Below are positions 42,548 through 48,562 of a stretch of DNA of 48,562 nt, in pieces. The notes beneath the pieces are model-generated. The model did no database searches and had not been told where the DNA came from. It saw only the letters and a program-made list of their open reading frames with translations. Made by a program: the position numbers and the translations under genes. Numbering within the stretch: position 1 is the stretch's first letter; each line of letters starts with the position of its first letter. This DNA comes from Marinobacter sp. Lineage in GTDB: Bacteria; Pseudomonadota; Gammaproteobacteria; Pseudomonadales; Oleiphilaceae. Location: NCBI GenBank assembly GCA_018623515.1, contig JAAZVL010000003.1:1-48562 (forward strand), given 5' to 3'.

Positions 42548-43444
42548 ATGCCCTGGATACAACTCCAGATCCCGGCTGATCCGGACAACGCGGATCAGCT
42601 GGAAGATCTGCTCATGGAGATGGGTGCTGACGCCGTCTCCATGGAAGATGCCGCCGACCAGCCCCTGTACGAGCCGGACCCCGGCACCACGCCCCTGTGG
42701 AGCCAGACCACCGTGACCGGGCTGTTCCAGTCCGACCGTGATATCGACCAGCTATGCGCGGATGTCCGCGACGCCTGGCACCAGCAGACCCAGCAATCGT
42801 TGCCGGAAATCGACGTTACCCTGGTGGAAGACAAGGACTGGGAGCGGGCCTGGATGGATGATTTCCAGCCCCTGAGATTCGGCGAGCGGCTCTGGATTGT
42901 TCCCAGCTGGCATGACGCGCCCGACCCGGAAGCAGCCAACCTGATGCTCGACCCGGGTCTTGCTTTCGGGACCGGCACACACCCCACCACGGCGCTTTGC
43001 CTGGAATGGCTGGACGGACAGGACATGCAAGGCAAGCAGGTCATCGATTACGGCTGCGGCTCCGGCATCCTGGGTCTGGCGGCATTGCTGCTGGGCGCTG
43101 ATCACGTCATCGGTGTCGACACCGACCCACAGGCCCTGGAAGCCAGCCGGGAGAATGCCCGGCGCAACGGCGTGGATGAATCCAGACTGGACCTGTACCT
43201 GCCGGAAGACGAGCCCGACACCCGCTGTGATGTGATGCTGGCCAACATCCTGGCCCAGCCGTTGATCGGCCTCGCGCCTCATCTGGCCGCCCTGACCCGA
43301 CCCGGCGGCGATCTGGTCCTCTCCGGTATTCTGTCCAACCAGGCCCGGGAAGTCATGGAAGCCTACGAACCCTGGTTCATCATGGACGAGCCGGAGCAGC
43401 GCGAAGAGTGGATACGTCTCACAGGACGGCGCAAGGACAGATGA
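42548..43444 (+). CDS. prmA: Ribosomal protein L11 methyltransferase PrmA
   Basis: A 298-residue SAM-dependent enzyme that trimethylates ribosomal protein L11. The N-terminal substrate domain contains DADQLEDLL-like sequence and VEDKDWERAWMDDFQP; the catalytic part has LDPGLAFGTGTHPTTALCLE and VIDYGCGSGILGLAA. It begins 2 bases after the accC stop, so it is probably co-transcribed with accBC. Confidence 0.96.
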   Translation: MPWIQLQIPADPDNADQLEDLLMEMGADAVSMEDAADQPLYEPDPGTTPLWSQTTVTGLFQSDRDIDQLCADVRDAWHQQTQQSLPEIDVTLVEDKDWERAWMDDFQPLRFGERLWIVPSWHDAPDPEAANLMLDPGLAFGTGTHPTTALCLEWLDGQDMQGKQVIDYGCGSGILGLAALLLGADHVIGVDTDPQALEASRENARRNGVDESRLDLYLPEDEPDTRCDVMLANILAQPLIGLAPHLAALTRPGGDLVLSGILSNQAREVMEAYEPWFIMDEPEQREEWIRLTGRRKDR

Positions 43445-43506
43445 CGAACCGGACGATAGCGACTAAACTCCGACACTCGTAGTACAGCCGCTTTCAGGAA
43501 CGAAGC

Positions 43507-44748
43507 ATGACCCAGAGCAGCCTGCAGACACAGTGCCCGAAGTGCCATACCCGTTTCCGCGTTTCCGATGAACAGCTTGGCGTCGCCAAGGGCAAAGTCC
43601 GCTGCGGCAATTGCATGGAGGTGTTCAACGCCATTGAACACCGGGTCATGCCCGCCTCCCCCCAGCCTCCGGCGTCCCCAACCCCGGAACCCGAGCCCGC
43701 CGGCCTGACCACCGAAGAAGACTTTGTGTTTGCCGACAATCCCGACGAGGATGCCGAGGAAGGCCGTTACGCCGGTTCAAAGCTGTCATTCTCCGACGAC
43801 GAACTCAGCGACAGTTTCCTTTCCATCAACCAGCAAGAGAAGTCGGGCTTCCGGGATTCCGATGCAGACTCGGAGCCGGAGGAAGTGGACGAAAGCTGGG
43901 CCGAGGCGATCCTCCAAGAGGACGAACAGCCCCGGGAGCCAAGGGAGCCGAAAGAACCCGCACCCTCACAACCACCCCGGGATGAAATTCCCCCTGAATT
44001 CTCCGCCCGCGAGCCTGAGCCCAAACCCCCTGAGCCAGCGCCCGCAGGACCGGAACCTGAACCGGCCCCGGAACGGCCAGCCACAACCTCACAACCAACA
44101 CCGGAGCCGGCCTTCACCGCCACCGACACTGCTGGTGAAGAGCCGGTCGAATCCGGCTTCCGCCCCGAACGCATCGAGGCCCCTGCCGCTGAATCCATGC
44201 GTGCAACCGCTCCATTCAGCGATCTCCGGCGCGAACCCGTCTCGGTCGGCAAGGGACGCGGAGGGAAGGTTCGCACCATTCTCTGGAGCCTGATTGTGCT
44301 TGCCCTGATCGGAGTTCTCGTGGCTCAGGTGACCTGGTTCCAGTTCGATCGCCTGTCGGCCATTCCCGAGCTGCGCCCGTTCTACGAAAAAGGCTGTGAA
44401 CTGGCGGGCTGTGAACTCAAGCCCCTGGTCAATGTTGACGCCATCCAGAGCCGCAAGCTGGTGGTTCGTACCGATCCCGAGAACCGGGGCCAACTGCTGG
44501 TGGATGCCGTGATCATCAACCGGGCAGACTTCGGGCAGCCGTTCCCGGCCATTGCCCTGACTTTCTCCAACCTCAATGGCGACGTCGTTGCCCAGAGCCT
44601 GTTTACCCCGGATGAATACCTGGCCGGTGAAGCCAGGGAGCTTGAGGACATGCCGACAGACACGCCTGTGCGCATTGCAATCAGCATCCGGGATCCGGGT
44701 CGGGATGCGGTCAATTACAACCTGAACTTCCGTCCGTACTCACCCTGA
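43507..44748 (+). CDS. Zinc-ribbon and DUF3426 domain membrane protein
   Basis: A 413-residue protein. The N-terminal zinc ribbon has two CxxC pairs (CPKCHTRFRVSDEQLG and VRCGNCMEVF). A long Pro/Glu-rich, low-complexity linker follows (about 50-240), then one membrane helix (TILWSLIVLALIGVLVAQV, about 258-276) and a C-terminal DUF3426 domain with GCELAGCELKPLVNVD. It is probably cytoplasmic at the N-terminus and periplasmic at the C-terminus. Its place between prmA and dusB is typical of Pseudomonas and relatives. Function is unknown. Confidence 0.88.
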   Translation: MTQSSLQTQCPKCHTRFRVSDEQLGVAKGKVRCGNCMEVFNAIEHRVMPASPQPPASPTPEPEPAGLTTEEDFVFADNPDEDAEEGRYAGSKLSFSDDELSDSFLSINQQEKSGFRDSDADSEPEEVDESWAEAILQEDEQPREPREPKEPAPSQPPRDEIPPEFSAREPEPKPPEPAPAGPEPEPAPERPATTSQPTPEPAFTATDTAGEEPVESGFRPERIEAPAAESMRATAPFSDLRREPVSVGKGRGGKVRTILWSLIVLALIGVLVAQVTWFQFDRLSAIPELRPFYEKGCELAGCELKPLVNVDAIQSRKLVVRTDPENRGQLLVDAVIINRADFGQPFPAIALTFSNLNGDVVAQSLFTPDEYLAGEARELEDMPTDTPVRIAISIRDPGRDAVNYNLNFRPYSP

Positions 44749-44972
44749 TCGCGTAAGCAAGTATTTACTTGGCGAATGGCTGCGCAGCCATCACAACGAA
44801 CAAAAGTCAACCAGAAAGAGCGAAAAATAATCAGCGTTTTTCACTGTCAAGCCCCTTCAATCGAAGGCCCCCCGACGGTATCATTAGCGCCCTTCGGAAC
44901 CGGACCGATCACTAATTGATCAATCGTTCCATTCCGATCCTTGCTTAATCCGCTGTGACACGGACTCAGATC
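44749..44972. promoter_or_regulatory. Upstream region of dusB-fis
   Basis: 224 bases with no gene. It holds a 16-base perfect palindrome ATGGCTGCGCAGCCAT (44776-44791) and, just upstream, the near-palindrome GCAAGTATTTACTTGGC (44758-44774). ATTGATCAAT lies near 44916. These may be a terminator of the preceding gene and control sites for dusB-fis, which is growth-phase regulated in E. coli. No -35/-10 pair was assigned. Confidence 0.4.
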
Positions 44973-45971
44973 ATGCTGCCAACGGCAAAAATCGGGCCGT
45001 ACACTTTGCCCAACCCGCTCATCGTTGCACCCATGGCGGGTGTGACCGATCGCCCCTTCCGGCAACTGTGCCGACGGATGGGCGCGGGCCTTGCGGTATC
45101 GGAAATGGTCATAGCGGACAGCAAGCTCTGGCATACGCGCAAATCGAAAACCCGCCTGAACCATGAGGGTGAACCCGAGCCCCGCTCGGTCCAGATTGCC
45201 GGCGGTGACCCTCAGATGCTGGCTGACGCTGCGCGACAGAACGCCGGGTTCGGCGCCCAGATCATCGACATCAACATGGGTTGTCCGGCCAAGAAGGTGT
45301 GTAACAAGGCAGCCGGCTCCGCCCTGATGAAGGATGAGGCACTGGTCCGCGAGATCCTGGAAGCCGTCGTCAAGGCGGTGGACGTTCCGGTGACGCTGAA
45401 GATGCGCACAGGCTGGGATTCGGACAACCGCAATGCACCAGTCATTGCCCGGATGGCACAGGATGCCGGCATTCAGGCCCTGGCCATCCATGGTCGTACC
45501 CGCGCGGACAAGTACAACGGGGATGCGGAATACGACACCATTGCCGAAGTCAAATCGCAGGTGCAGATCCCGGTGTTCGCCAACGGCGACATCACCTCAC
45601 CGGAAAAGGCACTGCAAGTGCTCAGGCATACCGGCGCCGATGGCTTGCTGATTGGCCGGGGCGCCCAGGGCCGACCCTGGATCTTCCGGGAGATACTCCA
45701 TTACCTGGAAACCGGAAAGCACCTGCCGGAGCCGCCCCTGGACGAGGTGGAACAGATCCTCACCGGGCACCTGGCCGAGCTGCACAGTTTCTATGGCGAA
45801 AAGATGGGCGTGCGTATCGCCAGAAAACACGTGGGCTGGTATCTGCAGTCCCACGACCAGAGCAAACAGTTCCGCAAACGCTTCAACGCGATTGAAGACG
45901 CGCTGGAGCAGAAAGACAGCATCGAACAGTACTTTGCAGGCTTACGAAATGGAGAGGTATTCGCAGCATGA
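44973..45971 (+). CDS. dusB: tRNA-dihydrouridine synthase DusB
   Basis: A 332-residue FMN enzyme that reduces uridine in tRNA. Motifs are [20 protein letters not shown], the catalytic-Cys region [33 protein letters not shown] and [21 protein letters not shown] 44973 is chosen; an in-frame GTG at 44955 lacks a better ribosome site. It overlaps fis by four bases; the dusB-fis operon is conserved across gammaproteobacteria. Confidence 0.95.
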   Translation: MLPTAKIGPYTLPNPLIVAPMAGVTDRPFRQLCRRMGAGLAVSEMVIADSKLWHTRKSKTRLNHEGEPEPRSVQIAGGDPQMLADAARQNAGFGAQIIDINMGCPAKKVCNKAAGSALMKDEALVREILEAVVKAVDVPVTLKMRTGWDSDNRNAPVIARMAQDAGIQALAIHGRTRADKYNGDAEYDTIAEVKSQVQIPVFANGDITSPEKALQVLRHTGADGLLIGRGAQGRPWIFREILHYLETGKHLPEPPLDEVEQILTGHLAELHSFYGEKMGVRIARKHVGWYLQSHDQSKQFRKRFNAIEDALEQKDSIEQYFAGLRNGEVFAA

Positions 45972-46285
45972 CCGCTGAGACTTTGGCAAACGATAACCTG
46001 AGCACCCCGGCCAACGATGACCTTCATCAGTTGCAGACGGTGAACAGCAGCGGCAACAGCGTCACCCTGCGTGACAGCGTTGAAGTTGCCCTGAAGAACT
46101 ACTTTGCGCAACTGGACGGCGCGCCCGTCACCGACGTCTACCAGCTGGTGTTGTCGGAAGTGGAAGCCCCGCTGCTGGAGCAGGTGATGAAATACACCCG
46201 CAACAACCAGACCAAGGCGTCCACGATGTTGGGGCTGAATCGCGGTACCCTGCGCAAGAAGCTCAAGCAGTACGGTCTGCTATAA
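45968..46285 (+). CDS. fis: DNA-binding protein Fis
   Basis: A 105-residue nucleoid protein (98 in E. coli). The beta-hairpin/helical N-terminal part is followed by the conserved C-terminal helix-turn-helix: [18 protein letters not shown] and [14 protein letters not shown]. It bends DNA and controls rRNA promoters, replication and recombination. Translation is coupled to dusB through the ATGA overlap. Confidence 0.97.
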   Translation: MTAETLANDNLSTPANDDLHQLQTVNSSGNSVTLRDSVEVALKNYFAQLDGAPVTDVYQLVLSEVEAPLLEQVMKYTRNNQTKASTMLGLNRGTLRKKLKQYGLL

Positions 46286-46301
46286 TCTGACCTGACCCCA
46301 A

Positions 46302-46334
46302 AAGGGCCTCCCGGATCACGTTCGCGAGGCCCTT
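46302..46334 (+). terminator. Possible terminator after fis
   Basis: A perfect 9-base stem AAGGGCCTC/GAGGCCCTT with a 15-base loop, 17 bases past the fis stop. Only a weak T-rich tail (GTTCGTT) follows. A smaller stem CGAGGT/ACCTCG lies at 46346-46364, before purH. Confidence 0.5.
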
Positions 46335-46405
46335 GTTCGTTCCAACGAGGTCGTTGCAACCTCGCAACGTCATCCGGCTTATCTGACCAGCGAAGAAAGT
46401 GACCC

Positions 46406-47986
46406 ATGGCAAACCAGGCTAACACCCCCGTCCGTCGCGCGCTCATCAGCGTGAGTGACAAAACCGGCATTGTCGATTTCGGCCGTGCCCTGACCGACCG
46501 CGGCATTGAACTGCTTTCCACCGGCGGCACCTTCCGCCTGCTCCAGGAAAACAATGTTCCCGTCACCGAAGTGTCCGACTACACCGGTTTCCCGGAAATG
46601 ATGGATGGACGGGTCAAGACCCTGCACCCGAAAATCCACGGCGGCATCCTGGGCCGCCGGGGGACTGACGACGCCGTCATGTCCGAGCATGGCATCAACC
46701 CGATCGACATGGTGGTCGTGAACCTCTACCCGTTCGAGGACACCGTGGCCAAGCCGGACTGTGACCTGGCCACCGCCATTGAGAACATCGACATCGGTGG
46801 TCCCACCATGGTTCGCGCCGCGGCCAAAAACCACAACGATGTCGCCATCGTGGTCAACGCTTCCGATTACCGCCGGGTCCTGACCGAACTGGATGATAAC
46901 GACGGCGAGCTAAGCTATGACACCCGCTTCGACCTGGCCGTTAAAGCCTTCGAACACACTGCCGGCTACGACGGCGCAATCGCCAACTACCTCGGTGGCC
47001 GCACCCCGGACAACGACAACCCGGATTTCCCTCGCACCTTCAACGCCCAGTTCGTCAAGGTTCAGGACATGCGCTACGGCGAGAACCCGCACCAGCGCGC
47101 CGCTTTCTACACCGAGCGCAACCCGAAGGAAGCCTGCGTGGCAACCGCCGAGCAGCTGCAGGGTAAAGAGTTGTCCTTCAACAACGTCGCCGACACCGAC
47201 GCGGCCCTGGAATGCGTGAAGCCTTTCGCTGATCCGGCCTGTGTGATCGTCAAGCACGCCAACCCCTGCGGTGTCGCCATCGGCGCCGACATCCGCCAGG
47301 CCTACGACCTGGCCTTCGCCACCGACCCCACTTCGGCGTTTGGCGGCATCATCGCCTTCAACCGTGAACTGGACGCCGAAACCGCCAGGGCCATCATCGA
47401 TCGCCAGTTCGTGGAAGTGATCATCGCACCGACGGTAGCACCGGAAGCGGTGGAAATTTTGGCCGCGAAGAAGAACGTGCGCCTGCTGGCCTGTGGCGAG
47501 TTTGATAGCGAGCGCGCCAAGGCGCTGGACTACAAACGCGTGACCGGCGGCCTGCTGGTGCAGGACCGAGATCTGGGTATGGTCGCCATGGAAGATGTGA
47601 AAGTGGTCACCGAGCGCCAGCCCACCGAAGCGGAACTGAATGATCTGCTGTTCGCCTGGGAAGTGGCCAAGTACGTCAAGTCCAATGCCATTGTCTATGC
47701 CAAGGCCGGCCGCACCATTGGCATCGGCGCCGGACAGATGAGCCGCGTCTACAGTGCAAAGATTGCTGGCATCAAGGCGGCAGACGAAGGCCTGGAAGTG
47801 AAGGGATCGGTGATGTCCTCCGACGCGTTCTTCCCCTTCCGGGACGGTATCGACGCCGCTGCGGCCGCCGGCATCACCGCCGTGATCCAGCCCGGCGGTT
47901 CCATGCGGGACCAGGAAGTGATTGACGCGGCCAACGAGCATGGCATTGCCATGGTGTTTACCGGTATGCGGCATTTCCGGCACTGA
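46406..47986 (+). CDS. purH: Bifunctional AICAR formyltransferase/IMP cyclohydrolase PurH
   Basis: A 526-residue enzyme that catalyses the last two steps of IMP synthesis. The N-terminal MGS-like cyclohydrolase domain (1-150) has [18 protein letters not shown] and [19 protein letters not shown]; the AICAR transformylase domain has [26 protein letters not shown] and [13 protein letters not shown]. It precedes purD in the usual purH-purD order. Confidence 0.97.
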   Translation: MANQANTPVRRALISVSDKTGIVDFGRALTDRGIELLSTGGTFRLLQENNVPVTEVSDYTGFPEMMDGRVKTLHPKIHGGILGRRGTDDAVMSEHGINPIDMVVVNLYPFEDTVAKPDCDLATAIENIDIGGPTMVRAAAKNHNDVAIVVNASDYRRVLTELDDNDGELSYDTRFDLAVKAFEHTAGYDGAIANYLGGRTPDNDNPDFPRTFNAQFVKVQDMRYGENPHQRAAFYTERNPKEACVATAEQLQGKELSFNNVADTDAALECVKPFADPACVIVKHANPCGVAIGADIRQAYDLAFATDPTSAFGGIIAFNRELDAETARAIIDRQFVEVIIAPTVAPEAVEILAAKKNVRLLACGEFDSERAKALDYKRVTGGLLVQDRDLGMVAMEDVKVVTERQPTEAELNDLLFAWEVAKYVKSNAIVYAKAGRTIGIGAGQMSRVYSAKIAGIKAADEGLEVKGSVMSSDAFFPFRDGIDAAAAAGITAVIQPGGSMRDQEVIDAANEHGIAMVFTGMRHFRH

Positions 47987-47997
47987 CGGTTGAAGCA

Positions 47998-48115
47998 GGG
48001 GTCTGGAGAAAGCCTTCTTCTGACCCCGGGTTTGAAGATGGGGTCAGATGAAAGCTTTCATCAGACCCCGGCGATGGGATGAAATTGGGGTCTGAAGAAA
48101 GCCTTCTTCTACCCC
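47998..48115. repeat. Three-unit GGGGTC...GACCCC palindrome cluster between purH and purD
   Basis: Three units in 118 bases: type B at 47998-48027 (one base change, TGGAGAA), type A at 48040-48069 with an AAGCTT-containing centre, and type B at 48087-48115, one base shorter. The middle unit is preceded by TTTGAAGAT exactly as the copy at 993. The array starts 11 bases past the purH stop and ends 22 bases before the purD ATG, so strong hairpins sit between two co-directional purine genes. Confidence 0.85.
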
Positions 48116-48137
48116 GACTTTAACAAGGTACAAGCGC

Positions 48138-48562
48138 ATGAACATTCTGGTAATCGGCGGTGGCGGACGCGAGCACGCCCTGGCCTGGAAGGCTGCCAAG
48201 TCTCCGGATGCAGACAAGGTTTTCGTTGCGCCGGGCAATGCCGGCACAGCCCGGGAGCCGGGTCTGGAAAACATCGATATCGACGTGATGGACCTCGAGG
48301 GCCTGGCCAACTTCGCCGTCGACAACAACGTCGGCCTGACCATTGTCGGCCCGGAAGCCCCCCTGGTGGCCGGCGTGGTGGACAAGTTCGAAGAACGCGG
48401 CCTGCGCATTTTCGGTCCCAGCGCCGGTGCCGCCCAGCTCGAAGGCTCCAAGGCCTTCACCAAGGACTTCCTGGCCCGCCAGAACATCCCCACCGCCGCC
48501 TACGCCAACTTCACCGATGTGGAAAAGGCCCTGGCCTACGTACGTGAACAGGGCGCGCCGAT
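48138..48562 (+). CDS. purD: Phosphoribosylamine-glycine ligase PurD, N-terminal part
   Basis: The first 141 residues; the gene runs off the right edge. The start MNILVIGGGGREHALAWKAA and VAPGNAGTA are diagnostic of PurD (GARS), an ATP-grasp enzyme of purine synthesis. VGPEAPLVAGVVD and FGPSAGAAQLEGSKAFTKDF follow as expected. The start codon is ATG 48138. Confidence 0.96.
   Translation, partial: MNILVIGGGGREHALAWKAAKSPDADKVFVAPGNAGTAREPGLENIDIDVMDLEGLANFAVDNNVGLTIVGPEAPLVAGVVDKFEERGLRIFGPSAGAAQLEGSKAFTKDFLARQNIPTAAYANFTDVEKALAYVREQGAP

Noticed and set aside
44910..44930. TTGATCAA near 44917 as an FNR/Anr box
   Set aside because: FNR-type sites need TTGAT and ATCAA separated by four bases; here they are fused, so the spacing is wrong.
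46302..46364. Tandem hairpins before purH as a purine riboswitch
   Set aside because: They lack the conserved purine riboswitch core and three-way junction. A weak terminator after fis is the simpler reading.
46910..47983. A 357-codon minus-strand frame antisense to purH
   Set aside because: purH is complete and conserved; the antisense frame has no start context or domain.
47998..48115. Repeat array considered as a CRISPR
   Set aside because: Units are palindromic, of two types, with unequal short spacers, and no cas genes are present.

Overview
The window looks like the chromosome of a GC-rich marine gammaproteobacterium, most likely Marinobacter or a close relative. The grounds are the wax ester synthase/diacylglycerol acyltransferase, Pseudomonas/Marinobacter-type gene orders (ubiE-ubiJ-ubiB-hisI-hisE-tatABC-rsmE; ygfB-pepP-ubiH-ubiI beside zapA-6S RNA-fau; aroQ-accB-accC-prmA-dusB-fis-purH-purD), and short GGGGTC...GACCCC palindromic repeats. 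No tRNA, rRNA, CRISPR array, transposase, integrase or prophage gene was recognised. The taxonomic call is inference; no search was run.

Layout. 1-4760: start of a bile acid:sodium symporter family gene, a LuxR-type response regulator, then a FIST-domain sensor and hybrid histidine kinase pair resembling NosP-NahK. 4761-9949: a zinc-scavenging island on the minus strand (DUF1826 protein, AztD-like lipoprotein metallochaperone, His-rich outer-membrane barrel, ZnuA-like binding protein, ZnuB-like permease). It has two Zur-type operators and is bracketed by 44-bp imperfect direct repeats. No ATPase gene is present. 9943-13702: wax ester synthase, alpha/beta hydrolase, FFLEELY-type protein and a PHA-system protein. 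13818-19968: ubiquinone (ubiE, ubiJ, ubiB), histidine (hisI, hisE) and Tat export genes plus rsmE in one tightly packed run. 19984-25390: DUF808 protein, two ubiquinone hydroxylases, pepP and ygfB on the minus strand. 25489-28647: a second Zur-type locus resembling Vibrio zrg / Pseudomonas PA4063-PA4066 (DUF2796, DUF3299, ABC ATPase, FtsX-like permease), lying between ygfB and zapA. 28686-30137: zapB-like gene, zapA, 6S RNA, fau. 30107-32211: a small membrane protein, an AT-rich stretch, a large nested palindromic element, and ilvA. 32349-35028: rpiA, an acyl-CoA dehydrogenase and ppa. 35104-39977: a DUF2333 protein and a LapD-like c-di-GMP receptor, divergent from a REC-REC-GGDEF diguanylate cyclase. 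40251-48562: aroQ, accB, accC, prmA, a DUF3426 protein, dusB, fis, purH, and the start of purD.

How the parts fit. Most of the window is housekeeping: quinone, histidine, fatty acid, purine and isoleucine synthesis, Tat export, cell division. Two accessory loci share an 18-bp operator sequence and should respond together to zinc starvation. Together they would supply outer-membrane entry, periplasmic capture and handover, and inner-membrane steps. Two signalling modules, a nitric-oxide-type sensor/kinase and a c-di-GMP writer/reader pair, both point to surface-attachment control.

The most notable observations are the repeat-bracketed, ATPase-less zinc island, the matching Zur operators at two loci 15.7 kb apart, the reversed DUF3299 gene inside a zrg-like cassette, a roughly 217-bp element with competing inverted repeats downstream of ilvA, and a fau gene whose only visible ribosome-binding sequence lies in the closing stem of 6S RNA.
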